Shown: positions 16,796 to 26,364 of the stretch, in pieces | Layout of the letters: each line of letters begins with the position of its first letter | Numbering within the stretch: the stretch's first letter is position 1 | From: Falsiroseomonas sp044341625 | GTDB lineage: Bacteria > Pseudomonadota > Alphaproteobacteria > Acetobacterales > Acetobacteraceae | Assembly (NCBI GenBank): GCA_044341625.1 | Contig: JBIIRI010000010.1 | Span: 1-40,323, forward strand | Direction of reading: 5' to 3' | DNA: 40,323 bases | The notes under the pieces: generated by a model | Told to the model about the DNA's origin: nothing | Seen by the model: only the letters and a program-made list of their open reading frames with translations | Databases searched by the model: none | Translations under genes and position numbers: made by a program

Positions 16796-18765
16796 GCCGG
16801 TGCACCCTGGATCGCGGCCTTGCGCGCGGGGGCCGAGACGCGCACGCGCCGATCCGCCAGCGACAGCCCGGCGCCCAGCGCCATGATCGCGGCCCCGATC
16901 CAAAGCCAGGGCGCAAGCAGGTTGAAGTGGATGCGGATCACCGCCTTGCCGGTCGCCGTATCCTCCTCCCCGATCACCGCGTAGAGGTCGTAGAGCAGGT
17001 TGGTGCGGATCGCGACTTCGGTCGTGTGCATACGGCCGGTCGGGAACCAGCGGCGCGACGGTTCCATCACATGCAGGACTTCGTTGTCGCGCAGCACGGT
17101 GATGGTTGCCTTGCGCGCGGTATAGTTCGGGCCCTGGTGGTCGCGCACGCCGTCCAGCCGCCACGTGTAGCCGGCCATCTGGGTAGTGTCGCCCGGCGCC
17201 ATGGCGACCAGGCGTTCCTGCGCAAGACCCATCCCCGCCACGCCCGCAGCGACGATGCCGATGCCGGCATGGGCGATGGCGGCGCCCCACACCGCGCGCG
17301 GCAGCCCCTTCGCCCGCGCCCAGGCATTGCCCATCCGCGTGCGGAACAGCTGCGTCCGGTCCGCGATGTCGGTCAGCGCGGCGCCGACCGTCCAGGCGGC
17401 GAAGGCAAAGCCGATCGCGGGCAGCACGTTGTGCCCGGTCAGCAGCAGCGCCGTGAAAAACATGCCGAGCGCGAGGAGGCAGGCCCACCACAGCCGCTGC
17501 AGCACCGGCCACAGCTGGGCGCGCTTCCACGGCATCAGCGGCCCTGCCGCCATCGCCAACAGCAGCGGCACAACCAGCGGGAAGGACGCCATGTTGAAGA
17601 AGGGCGGCCCCACCGAGACCTTCGCGCTGAACAGCGCATCGGCGAACATCGGCCACAGCGTGCCGACGAAGACCACCGCGGTGATGGAACAGACCAGCAG
17701 GTTGTTCAGCACAATCGCGCCTTCGCGCGAAATCGGTGCGAAGATGCCCGTCGGCACCATCACCTGCGCGCGCCAGGCGAACAGCAGGAAGGCGCCGGCC
17801 ATGTAGAACATCAGCAGGCCGAGGATAAACATCCCGCGCTCGGGATCGTTGGCGAAGGAATGCACGCTGTTCAGCACGCCCGAGCGCACCAGGAAGGTGC
17901 CCAGCAGCGACATGCCGAAGGCGATGATCGCCAGCAACACGGTCCAGGTCTTCAGCGCGTCGCGCTTCTCGACCACGATGGCGCTGTGCAGCAGCGCCGT
18001 GCCGATCAGCCAGGGCAGCAGCGACGCGTTCTCGACCGGGTCCCAGAACCAGTAGCCGCCCCAGCCCAGCTCGTAATAGGCCCACCACGACCCCAGCGCG
18101 ATGCCAAGCGTCAGGAACGCCCAGGCCGCCAGCGACCAGGGCCGCACCCAGCGCCCCCAGGCGGCGTCCACGCGGCCTTCGATCAGCGCGGCGATGGCGA
18201 AGGCGAAGGTCACCGCATAGCCGACATAGCCCACATAAAGCAGCGGCGGGTGCATCGCGAGGCCGATATCCTGCAGGATCGGGTTCAGCCCCTGGCCATC
18301 CGGCGGCGGCGGCCACATCCGCTCGAACGGGTTCGACGTCAGCAGGATGAACAGCAGGAAGCCGACGCTGACCGCGCCGAGCACGCCGATCACGCGCGCC
18401 TTGAGCGGGGACGGCAGGTCGCGCCCGAAGGCCGCGACCGCCAGGCCGCACATCGCCAGGATCAGCACCCAGAGGATCAGCGAGCCCTCATGGTTCCCCC
18501 AGGTGCCGGTGATCTTGTAGAGCAGCGGCTTCAGCGAATGGCTGTTCTGCACGACGTTCAGCACCGTCGTGTCGTTGATGACATAAACATACATCAGGCA
18601 GCCGAAGCTGGCCGCGATCGCGAGCGTCTGCCCGATCGCCAGCGGCGAACCGCTGGCCATCAGCCGCGCATCGCGTGTCTCCGCGCCCAGCAGGGGCAGG
18701 GCGGTCTGCGCGAAGGCGAGGATCAGCGCCAGCGCCAGCGCGAAATGGCCGAGTTCGGCGATCAT
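16792..18765 (-). CDS. ccmF: Cytochrome c-type biogenesis protein CcmF
   Basis: A 657-aa polytopic haem lyase subunit that attaches haem to apocytochrome c. It contains the tryptophan-rich WWD domain (GWGGYWFWDPVENASLLPWL, near 230-250) with flanking histidines, more than ten membrane segments, and a large C-terminal periplasmic region (RWFPTGRMHTTEVAIRTNLLYDLYAVIGE) typical of the family. The start is the ATG at 18765 (MIAELGHFAL), overlapping the ccmE stop by 4 nt; the longer frame to 19308 has no CcmF similarity and is a shadow of ccmE. The length is normal. Confidence 0.95.
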   Translation of the reverse strand: MIAELGHFALALALILAFAQTALPLLGAETRDARLMASGSPLAIGQTLAIAASFGCLMYVYVINDTTVLNVVQNSHSLKPLLYKITGTWGNHEGSLILWVLILAMCGLAVAAFGRDLPSPLKARVIGVLGAVSVGFLLFILLTSNPFERMWPPPPDGQGLNPILQDIGLAMHPPLLYVGYVGYAVTFAFAIAALIEGRVDAAWGRWVRPWSLAAWAFLTLGIALGSWWAYYELGWGGYWFWDPVENASLLPWLIGTALLHSAIVVEKRDALKTWTVLLAIIAFGMSLLGTFLVRSGVLNSVHSFANDPERGMFILGLLMFYMAGAFLLFAWRAQVMVPTGIFAPISREGAIVLNNLLVCSITAVVFVGTLWPMFADALFSAKVSVGPPFFNMASFPLVVPLLLAMAAGPLMPWKRAQLWPVLQRLWWACLLALGMFFTALLLTGHNVLPAIGFAFAAWTVGAALTDIADRTQLFRTRMGNAWARAKGLPRAVWGAAIAHAGIGIVAAGVAGMGLAQERLVAMAPGDTTQMAGYTWRLDGVRDHQGPNYTARKATITVLRDNEVLHVMEPSRRWFPTGRMHTTEVAIRTNLLYDLYAVIGEEDTATGKAVIRIHFNLLAPWLWIGAAIMALGAGLSLADRRVRVSAPARKAAIQGAPA

Positions 18766-19292
18766 GTCCCGGGCCTCCCCTGCGGCGCGGCGCGCGCGGG
18801 ATCGAGTGTGTTCCAGGTGGCCGCCGGCGGCGGCGCCCCCTGTTCGGGCTGCCAATGGCCGGCGCGTTTCAGCGCGTCCGCGACCTCCGGCGGCATGTAG
18901 GTCTCGTCGTGGCGGGCCAGCACCTCGGCGGCGCGGAAGACGCCATCGGCGCCGAGCCGGCCCATGGTGACCACGCCCTGGCCTTCGCGGAACAAGTCGG
19001 GCAGCACGCCCTGGAAGACGACGGAGATCGTGTTGGCGCCGTCTGTCACGCGGAACCGCACCGTCGGGCGCTGGCCGGCGATGGCGGGATCGCGCTCCAC
19101 GCTGCCGGCCTCCACCAGCCCGCCCAGGCGGAAAGCGCGTTCGGGCCCCGGGCGGTCCGCGATGATGTCGGAGGGGGAGCGGAAGAAGACCAGATTGTCC
19201 TGGAAGGCGGTCAACGTTAGCGCCGTCGCGCTGCCGAGCCCGATGGCGCATAGCAGCAGGACCCACATCCGGCGGCGCTTGCGCGATGTCAT
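18762..19292 (-). CDS. ccmE: Haem chaperone CcmE
   Basis: A 176-aa periplasmic haem chaperone with an N-terminal anchor (RRRMWVLLLCAIGLGSATALTL), an OB-fold (about 34-130) and the haem-binding motif ARHDETYMPPEV, in which H128 binds haem covalently and Y132 is an axial ligand. It receives haem through CcmC/CcmD and hands it to CcmF. The C-terminal tail (about 145-176) is Pro/Ala-rich and flexible. The start MTSRKRRRMW fits the family. It is separated from ccmD by 157 bp of hairpin-rich DNA, the only real gap within the ccm run. Confidence 0.94.
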   Translation of the reverse strand: MTSRKRRRMWVLLLCAIGLGSATALTLTAFQDNLVFFRSPSDIIADRPGPERAFRLGGLVEAGSVERDPAIAGQRPTVRFRVTDGANTISVVFQGVLPDLFREGQGVVTMGRLGADGVFRAAEVLARHDETYMPPEVADALKRAGHWQPEQGAPPPAATWNTLDPARAAPQGRPGT

Positions 19293-19335
19293 TGTTCCAT
19301 GCCCTCAAGCGCCGGGCGCGGCCATCCGGCCGCGT

Positions 19336-19432
19336 CGTGCCGAAGGCACGCCTCCGGCGTGACGCTTGCGCGCCGACGCATTGTCGCGTCGGCCCAGGCG
19401 GTTGCGCCGTGCGCGGGGCCGCCCGTGGCGGC
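19336..19432. repeat. Three GC-rich hairpins in the ccmD-ccmE gap
   Basis: Three perfect inverted repeats lie in the 157-bp gap 19293-19449: CGTGCC-GAA-GGCACG (19336-19350), GCCGACGC-ATTGTC-GCGTCGGC (19372-19393) and GCCGCC-CGT-GGCGGC (19418-19432). They could be REP-like elements, attenuators, or mRNA-stability structures separating ccmCD from ccmEFGHI. No coding frame of interest was found there. Confidence 0.5.
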
Positions 19433-19449
19433 CCGTGGGTCTGTCCTGC

Positions 19450-19596
19450 TCACGCTTCCCTCTCCCCGCGCGGATCGAGTTGGCGCAGCCGCGCGGCGGC
19501 CGCGCGATGGCGCAGGAAGGCCCCGAGCGCCAGCGCGCCGAAGGCGCCGACCGTCAGGCCCCAGGACAGGGTCACATGCAGCCAATGCGTCGTCAT
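19450..19596 (-). CDS. ccmD: Haem exporter accessory protein CcmD
   Basis: A 48-aa protein with one membrane helix (VTLSWGLTVGAFGALALGAFL) followed by a basic cytoplasmic tail (RHRAAAARLRQLDPRGEREA). This is the standard size and layout of CcmD, which helps release holo-CcmE from the CcmABC complex. The ATG at 19596 overlaps the ccmC stop by 4 nt. Identification rests on layout and position as much as on sequence, since CcmD is poorly conserved. Confidence 0.85.
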   Translation of the reverse strand: MTTHWLHVTLSWGLTVGAFGALALGAFLRHRAAAARLRQLDPRGEREA

Positions 19597-20327
19597 GGCG
19601 TGGCGTCCAGCCTGCGGGCGCGGGCGGTTTCCAGCGCGCGGACGCGCCGTTCCATCACCGCGGCGCGGGTGCGCGCCAGCACGACGACGGCGAACAACAG
19701 CGAGAAGCCCAACGCGCAGGTCAGCAGCGGGTAGAGCATGTCCACATGCATCCCCGGCGCGTTGATCCGCGTCACGGAGGCCGGCTGGTGCAGCGTGTTC
19801 CACCAATCGACCGAGAATTTCACGATGGGGATGTTCACCACCCCGACCAGCGCCAGGATCGCGCCCGCCCGCGCGCCGCGTTCGGCATCGTCGAAGGCGC
19901 GCACCAGCGCGGCATGGCCGAGCCACAGGAAGAACAGCACCAGCACGCTGGTCAGCCGCGCATCCCAGACCCACCAGGTTCCCCACATCGGCTTGCCCCA
20001 GAGGCTGCCGGTGGCCAGGCAGAGCGCGGTCACGGCGGCGCCGACCGGCGACAATTCCCGCGCCGTCAGGTCGGCCAGCGGATGCCGCCAGATCAGCGAC
20101 ATGATCGAGAGGATCGCGAGACCCGTGTAGCCGCCCATCGCCAGCCAGGCCATCGGCACATGGACATACATGATCCGCACCGTCTCGCCCTGCTGCCAAT
20201 CGGCCGGCGAGAGGACAAGCGCCCAGAAGGCCCCCGCGCCCATGACGCCGAGCGCGAGCGCCCAGAGCCAGGGCATCCACGGATCGGTCATCCGCAGGAA
20301 CCGGCCGGGATTGGCGAAACGGTGCAG
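19593..20327 (-). CDS. ccmC: Haem exporter protein CcmC
   Basis: A six-helix membrane protein that loads haem onto CcmE. The tryptophan-rich motif WGTWWVWDARLTS is clear, as are the flanking segments VRIMYVHVPMAWLAM (with the conserved His) and VKFSVDWWNTLHQPAS. The start is unusual. The family N-terminus (LHRFANPGRFLR) extends upstream of the first in-frame ATG at 20291 and reaches a CTG at 20327 that has a G-rich sequence about 8 nt upstream; it is the start given here (244 aa). A GTG at 20408 (271 aa) is the other candidate. It is the first gene of the ccm run. ccmA and ccmB, its ABC partners, are not in the window. Confidence 0.92.
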   Translation of the reverse strand: MHRFANPGRFLRMTDPWMPWLWALALGVMGAGAFWALVLSPADWQQGETVRIMYVHVPMAWLAMGGYTGLAILSIMSLIWRHPLADLTARELSPVGAAVTALCLATGSLWGKPMWGTWWVWDARLTSVLVLFFLWLGHAALVRAFDDAERGARAGAILALVGVVNIPIVKFSVDWWNTLHQPASVTRINAPGMHVDMLYPLLTCALGFSLLFAVVVLARTRAAVMERRVRALETARARRLDATP

Positions 20328-20330
20328 CGA

Positions 20331-20350
20331 CCGCCCCCCCTGGGGGGCGG
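20331..20350. other. Strong GC hairpin next to the ccmC start
   Basis: CCGCCCCCC (20331-20339) and GGGGGGCGG (20342-20350) form a 9-bp perfect stem with a 2-nt loop. On the minus strand its G-run is the likely Shine-Dalgarno of a ccmC start at 20327, so the hairpin could hide that site. If ccmC starts at the GTG 20408 it lies inside the coding region. Confidence 0.45.
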
Positions 20351-20532
20351 GTGCACGGGTCTGCTGCGGCCCGGTTGACCGGGTCGGCGCTGGCGAGCTT
20401 GCTTCCACGGCGCATAACCTAGGGCGGTCTTGCGCCGGATTGAAGCCGGAGCTTGCACGGGTTAGGTGCCTGATCCGCAATAACGTCGCCGGGGCCGCCG
20501 CCACGGCTGAAAGCCAGGGAGATCGGGCAAGA

Positions 20533-20823
20533 ATGTTGTTCACCATCGCCTGCACGGACAAGCCTGCGTCGCTGGAACTCCGCCTGGCCACGCGCCCGGC
20601 GCATATCGAGCACCTGAAGGCGCAGGCCGGCCGCATCGTGCTGGGCGGCCCGGTGCTCGACCCGGCCGGCAATCCCTGCGGCAGCCTGCTGGTGATCGAT
20701 GCCGCCGACCGCGCCGAGGCCGAGGCCTTCGCCGCCGCCGACCCCTATGCCAAGGCCGGCCTCTTCGAAAGCGTCGCCATCCGCCCCTTCCGCACCGTGT
20801 TCAAGGATGGGGCGGCGGTCTGA
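20533..20823 (+). CDS. YciI-like (YCII-related domain) protein
   Basis: A 96-aa single-domain protein with the YCII pattern: MLFTIACTDKPASLELRLATRPAHIEHLK (the conserved RxxHxxHL region, H24 and H27), then GRIVLGGPVLDPAGNPCGSLLVIDAADRAEAEAFAAADPYAKAGLF with the conserved D70-P71-Y/A-xxAGLF end. These are small ferredoxin-fold proteins of mostly unknown chemistry, cytosolic and dimeric. The ATG at 20533 gives the standard length. It diverges from ccmC and is followed after 2 nt by the EVE gene, so the two are probably co-transcribed. Confidence 0.85.
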   Translation: MLFTIACTDKPASLELRLATRPAHIEHLKAQAGRIVLGGPVLDPAGNPCGSLLVIDAADRAEAEAFAAADPYAKAGLFESVAIRPFRTVFKDGAAV

Positions 20824-20825
20824 CC

Positions 20826-21254
20826 ATGCCGTCCCATTGGCTGGTGAAGTCGGAGCCCGACGCCTTTTCCTGGGACCAGCAGGTCGCCAACGGCGTCGAG
20901 CCCTGGACGGGCGTCCGCAACCACATGGCCAAGGCCAACCTCAAGGCCATGAAGGTCGGTGACCTCGCCTTCTTCTACCATTCGAACATCGGCAAGGAGA
21001 TCGTCGGCGTGGTCGAGGTGGCACGCGAAGCCTATCCCGACCCGACCGTCGGCCCCGACGATCCGAAGGGGGAGTGGGTCTGCGTGGACATGAAGGCGGT
21101 GGGGCCGATGCCCCAGCCGGTGACCCTTGCCGCCATCAAGGCCGAGCCGGCGCTGGCCGAATTGGCGCTGGTGCGGCAATCCCGGCTCTCCGTCATGCCG
21201 ATCGCGCCGGCGCATTGGGCCATGCTCTGCCGGATGGGCGGGTGGCCCGGGTGA
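20826..21254 (+). CDS. EVE domain-containing protein
   Basis: A 142-aa protein made of a single EVE domain (PUA-like fold thought to bind modified bases in DNA or RNA). It starts with the diagnostic HWLVKSEPDAFSWD, followed by W27-T-G-V-R-N-H, KVGDLAFFYHSN, EIVGVVEVAREAYPDP and WVCVDMKAV. The length is typical of the stand-alone bacterial family. It sits 2 nt after the YciI-like gene, and its stop overlaps the GTG start of the Rieske gene, so the three form a tight unit. Its ligand is unknown. Confidence 0.92.
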   Translation: MPSHWLVKSEPDAFSWDQQVANGVEPWTGVRNHMAKANLKAMKVGDLAFFYHSNIGKEIVGVVEVAREAYPDPTVGPDDPKGEWVCVDMKAVGPMPQPVTLAAIKAEPALAELALVRQSRLSVMPIAPAHWAMLCRMGGWPG

Positions 21255-21613
21255 GCGGGATCGCGGCCACCGAGCGCCTGCTCTGTTACCTGTCTGACCT
21301 GCCGGAGGGGGAAAGCCGCGGCTTCCCGCCGGCGCCGGGTGGCTTCACCGGGCTGTTCGCGATCCGCCAGGGCACGGCGGTGCGGGTCTATGTGAATTCC
21401 TGCCCGCATATCGGCCTGCCGCTGGACCCCGCGCCGGACCGGTTCCTGGATGCGAAGAAGACGGTGATCGTCTGTTCCGCGCACGGGGCGCGCTTCCGCA
21501 TCGAGGATGGCGAATGCATCTCCGGCCCCTGTTACGGAGAGAGCCTGGAGGCGGTGCCGGTGCGGATCGACGCGGAAGGCCGCGTGCTCGTGCCGGCGGA
21601 TGCGGGGGCGTAG
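21251..21613 (+). CDS. Rieske [2Fe-2S] domain protein
   Basis: A 120-aa small soluble Rieske protein. The cluster ligands are in SCPHIGLPLD (CxH) and VCSAHGARF (CxxH), spaced as in Rieske ferredoxins, followed by GECISGPCYGESLEAVPVRID. There is no membrane anchor or catalytic domain, so it is probably an electron-transfer ferredoxin or a ferredoxin-like sensor. The start is the GTG at 21251, overlapping the EVE stop (GTGA); the frame upstream to 21074 is a shadow of the EVE gene. Confidence 0.87.
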   Translation: MSGIAATERLLCYLSDLPEGESRGFPPAPGGFTGLFAIRQGTAVRVYVNSCPHIGLPLDPAPDRFLDAKKTVIVCSAHGARFRIEDGECISGPCYGESLEAVPVRIDAEGRVLVPADAGA

Positions 21614-21831
21614 GCGGGCACCGTGAAGGACCAGCGCCCCGACGGCGAAGGCCGGCCGCGCTGCTTCCCCAGGCGCCGACCATCGAACAGACGCGTCGAT
21701 CGGGCGCCTTCGTTCCGCCATCTCCGCCGCGCCTTCGCCGCCGTCGCCGCGAAGATACCTCGCGTCGACCTCACGCCCGTCATCGGTCCCCGGCATCCTC
21801 CTTCTTGCGTCGAACCCAAAGGAGGATCCCG

Positions 21832-22128
21832 ATGCGCCACCTCTCTCGCCTCTCGCTGATGGCCGCTCTCGGCACCGCGCTCAGCGTCCCGGCCTTTGCC
21901 CAAGGGACCAACCAGGCGGCGGTCCCCGCCAGCCCCGCCCAGCCGAACCGGGCCGCGGTCGCCGCGCCGGCCAGCCCGGCCCAGGCCGCCCGCCCCGCGG
22001 CCGCCACGCCGGCCAATCCGGCCGCGGCCGCCGCCCAGGCCCAGGGCCAGGGCCAGGCGAACCGCGCCGCGCCGGCCACCCCGGCGACCCCCGCCACCCC
22101 GGCGCGGCCCCTGCGCCCCGCCAACTGA
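21832..22128 (+). CDS. Secreted Ala/Pro-rich low-complexity peptide
   Basis: A 98-aa protein I do not recognise. It has a classic signal peptide (MRHLSRLSLMAALGTALSVPAFAQ, likely cleaved after AFA) and a mature part of about 75 residues built almost only from Ala, Pro, Asn, Gln, Arg and Thr, with repeated PASPAQ, PANPAA and PATPATPATPA units. It is predicted to be disordered and periplasmic or secreted. The ATG is preceded by a strong AAAGGAGG ribosome binding site, and a terminator-like hairpin follows, so it looks like a well-expressed single-gene unit. Function is unknown. Confidence 0.7.
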   Translation: MRHLSRLSLMAALGTALSVPAFAQGTNQAAVPASPAQPNRAAVAAPASPAQAARPAAATPANPAAAAAQAQGQGQANRAAPATPATPATPARPLRPAN

Positions 22129-22137
22129 GGTGTGAAA

Positions 22138-22162
22138 GGGGGGCGGCACCCCGCCGCCCCCC
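22138..22162 (+). terminator. Terminator-like hairpin
   Basis: GGGGGGCGGC and GCCGCCCCCC form a 10-bp perfect stem around ACCCC, 10 nt after the stop of the Ala/Pro-rich gene. There is no T-run, as is common in GC-rich alphaproteobacteria. Confidence 0.6.
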
Positions 22163-22288
22163 GACCAACGCGCCCCGCTCGCCGCATGGTTGCGGTTGAC
22201 GCGTATCAAGGCCGCATGCTTCCAAAGGGCAGATAGAAAGACGGGGCCCATCCCAGAGGCCCGGTCGCCCAGGTGGGGAAGCGCACGC

Positions 22289-24220
<1,932 letters not shown>

Positions 24221-24235
24221 GCTCCTGCTTCATGA

Positions 24236-24263
24236 CGCCGCGGGTCCGGCCGGGCCCGCGGCG
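24236..24263 (+). terminator. Terminator-like inverted repeat after acs
   Basis: Two adjacent 14-nt arms (24236-24249 and 24250-24263) are reverse complements except for one T-G wobble. They begin 16 nt after the acs stop and form a very stable hairpin. No T-run follows. Confidence 0.6.
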
Positions 24264-24335
24264 AACGAAGGGGAGACCGTCGTGAAACGGCGGCCCTGCC
24301 ACCGGCGGCAGGCCATGGTCGCGATGCGTCCGCGC

Positions 24336-24755
24336 TCAACGACGGCTGCGGCGGCCTGTCTTGCGCTTGACCGGTACCTTGGACCGTTTTGCCGCCCGGG
24401 TAACAAGAACGGGCTCGGCCACGGGGATGCCCTCCGTCCCGACATAACGCTGGAGCGTCGCGCCGGCCGCGATGTGCGGATAGGCCGCGGCGCCTTTCGG
24501 CCATAACCGCGCGAAGGCGGCGACCTCGGCGTGATCCTGTTTGCGGATGGTCGCGACGATGAAGGATGTCGCCTGGGCCGGCCGCAACCGCTCCTGGCGC
24601 AGCAGGCGAAGATGCCATTCAAGGGCACGCAGCGGGCACCAATCCACCAGGGATTCCTGCAGGGCGCGGCGCACCTCGATGGGCAGTGCCTCATACGCCC
24701 GGTAGGGATCGCCCTTCAGCTTGCTGTAGGGCTTGGTCGCCATGCTGTTGTCCAT
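24336..24755 (-). CDS. DUF6525-like small protein
   Basis: A 139-aa protein. Residues about 15-85 (DPYRAYEALPIEVRRALQESLVDWCPLRALEWHLRLLRQE) resemble DUF6525, a short alphaproteobacterial family with the pattern D-x-LP-x-x-(L/V)R-x-x-L then W-(S/C)-P-x-x-A. The C-terminal 30 residues are very basic (RAAKRSKVPVKRKTGRRSRR), which suggests nucleic-acid contact. The N-terminal Met may be M1 or M5 (ATG at 24743). It diverges from the MFS gene at 24910. The family assignment is from memory, and the function is unknown. Confidence 0.6.
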   Translation of the reverse strand: MDNSMATKPYSKLKGDPYRAYEALPIEVRRALQESLVDWCPLRALEWHLRLLRQERLRPAQATSFIVATIRKQDHAEVAAFARLWPKGAAAYPHIAAGATLQRYVGTEGIPVAEPVLVTRAAKRSKVPVKRKTGRRSRR

Positions 24756-24909
24756 CGGCGGCTTCTACCGAAGGGGGGACGGCGGGGAAACCATCCTCCG
24801 CCCCTCCGCGACGGATGGCATGCCCAAGCGTTGCGCCGCCATCCGGCAGCAGGCGGTGAACCGGGGCACGCATTGCGCGCGGCGCGGACCCGGCGCACAT
24901 CGGCTCCTC

Positions 24910-26082
24910 ATGGCCTCCCCGCCCAATCCCACGCAGCGCGTGATCCTCACCCTTGGCCTCGCGGCCTGCGCCTCGGTGCTCGCGGGCCGGGCGCTCGATC
25001 CGCTGGTGGCGGAGATCGGCGCGGAATTCGGTGCGGCGGCGGCGACCGTCGCGCTGCTCGGCAGCGCCTATGCCCTGCCCTATGCGCTGGTGCAGCCGGT
25101 ACTGGGGCCGGTCGGCGATGCCATCGGCAAGCGCCGCGTCATCCGCGCCTGCCTGGTGCTGTTGGCGCTGACGCTGCTGGTCTCGGCCGCGGCGCCAGAC
25201 CTGCTGTCGCTGTCCATCCTGCGCGTGCTGGCGGGCGCGGCGGCGGGCGGGGTGTTCCCGCTGGCCATCGCGCTGATCGGCGACCTCGTGCCCATCGAGA
25301 AGCGACAGGTCGCGCTCTCGCGCCTGCTAGTGGCCGGGCTCACGGGCTCGGCTGCGGGCGGGCTGCTCGCGATCTTCGTCGCGCCGGTCTTCGGCTGGCG
25401 CAGCGTGCTGCTGGTTTGCGCCGCGGCCACGCTGGCAGCGGTGCTGGCGCTGCGAGGGCGCGACCAGGTGCCGCCGGGCAGCCGTCCCAACCTGATGGAG
25501 GCGCTGGCGCGCTACCGCGCCATCCTCGGCCTCCGCGCGGCGCGGATCCTCTACGCCGCCGTCTTCGTCGAGGGCGCGTTGGTCTTCGGCGTCTTTCCCT
25601 TCATCGCACCCCTGCTGATCGAGCGCGGCCTGGGCGGCACGGCGGAAGCGGGCTTCGCGCTGGCCGGCTTCGCCGCGGGCGGCTTCCTGTTCGGCGTGCT
25701 GGCGCCCTGGCTGCTCCGCCGCTTCGGCCAAGGCGGGGTGGTGGCGCTGGGGGGCGGGATGGCGTCGCTCGGGATGGCGGGGCTGGCGCTGCTGCCGGTC
25801 GTCACGGCGCTAGCCGGCACCTGCCTGCTCCTGGGGCTCGGCTTCTACATGATCCATTCCGCCATCCAGACCCGGGTGACGGAACTGGTGCCGCAGGCGC
25901 GCGGCAGCGCGGTGGCGCTGCATGCCTTTTGCTTTTTCCTCGGCCAATCGCTCGGCCCTGTCCTGCTGGGGTTGGGCTGGGGGCTGATCGGGCCAGGGCC
26001 GAGCCTGCTGGCGGCCGCGGCGGGTCTGCTGGCCTTGTCCATCTGGCTCGCCGCGCCGGGGGACGAGAAGGCGCCTCGTTAG
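24910..26082 (+). CDS. Major facilitator superfamily transporter
   Basis: A 390-aa inner-membrane transporter with about twelve hydrophobic segments. The loop 2-3 motif is seen as GPVGDAIGKRRVI (near 66-78), matching the MFS signature G-x(3)-D-x(2)-G-(R/K)-(R/K). The helix 4 region RVLAGAAAGGVFPLAIALIGDLVP is typical of drug/metabolite exporters in the DHA1-like group. The start at 24910 (MASPPNPTQRVILTLGL) is chosen because the earlier part of the open frame is not transporter-like. Substrate is unknown. The gene ends at the edge of the palindrome-rich non-coding block. Confidence 0.87.
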   Translation: MASPPNPTQRVILTLGLAACASVLAGRALDPLVAEIGAEFGAAAATVALLGSAYALPYALVQPVLGPVGDAIGKRRVIRACLVLLALTLLVSAAAPDLLSLSILRVLAGAAAGGVFPLAIALIGDLVPIEKRQVALSRLLVAGLTGSAAGGLLAIFVAPVFGWRSVLLVCAAATLAAVLALRGRDQVPPGSRPNLMEALARYRAILGLRAARILYAAVFVEGALVFGVFPFIAPLLIERGLGGTAEAGFALAGFAAGGFLFGVLAPWLLRRFGQGGVVALGGGMASLGMAGLALLPVVTALAGTCLLLGLGFYMIHSAIQTRVTELVPQARGSAVALHAFCFFLGQSLGPVLLGLGWGLIGPGPSLLAAAAGLLALSIWLAAPGDEKAPR

Positions 26083-26291
26083 AACACACGCACGTTCCCG
26101 ATTCGCCCCGGTTCGGGAACGGCAGGTGAATCGCGGGCCGGACCGATCCAGAAAACCCGTGTTTTTTCAGTCGTCTGGTCCGATTCGCGAGAACGCCCGA
26201 CCCGCACCCGCTGGATGTTCTCCGCACACAACAGATTGGGCCAGGCGGCCGACCGACCCACAAGCGGGTTCCGCTCCCGCCCTCCGAGTCG

Positions 26292-26313
26292 CGCCCGAGT
26301 CGCGACTCGGGCG
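26292..26313. repeat. Perfect 22-bp palindrome
   Basis: The sequence equals its own reverse complement over 22 bp, with arms CGCCCGAGTCG / CGACTCGGGCG. It contains two GANTC sites and a central TCGCGA. Confidence 0.7.
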
Positions 26314-26364
26314 ACCACAATCCCTTGGGGCTCCGGCGCCCTGGACCCACAATCATGTTCGCAC

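Noticed and set aside
16927..18900. Plus-strand open frame of 657 codons opposite ccmF
   Set aside because: Low-complexity Arg/Gln/His composition, no motif, fully antisense to ccmF and ccmE.
22138..22162. G-run hairpin as a riboswitch in front of acs
   Set aside because: It is a simple stem right after the previous stop codon, with no conserved riboswitch core between it and the acs start.
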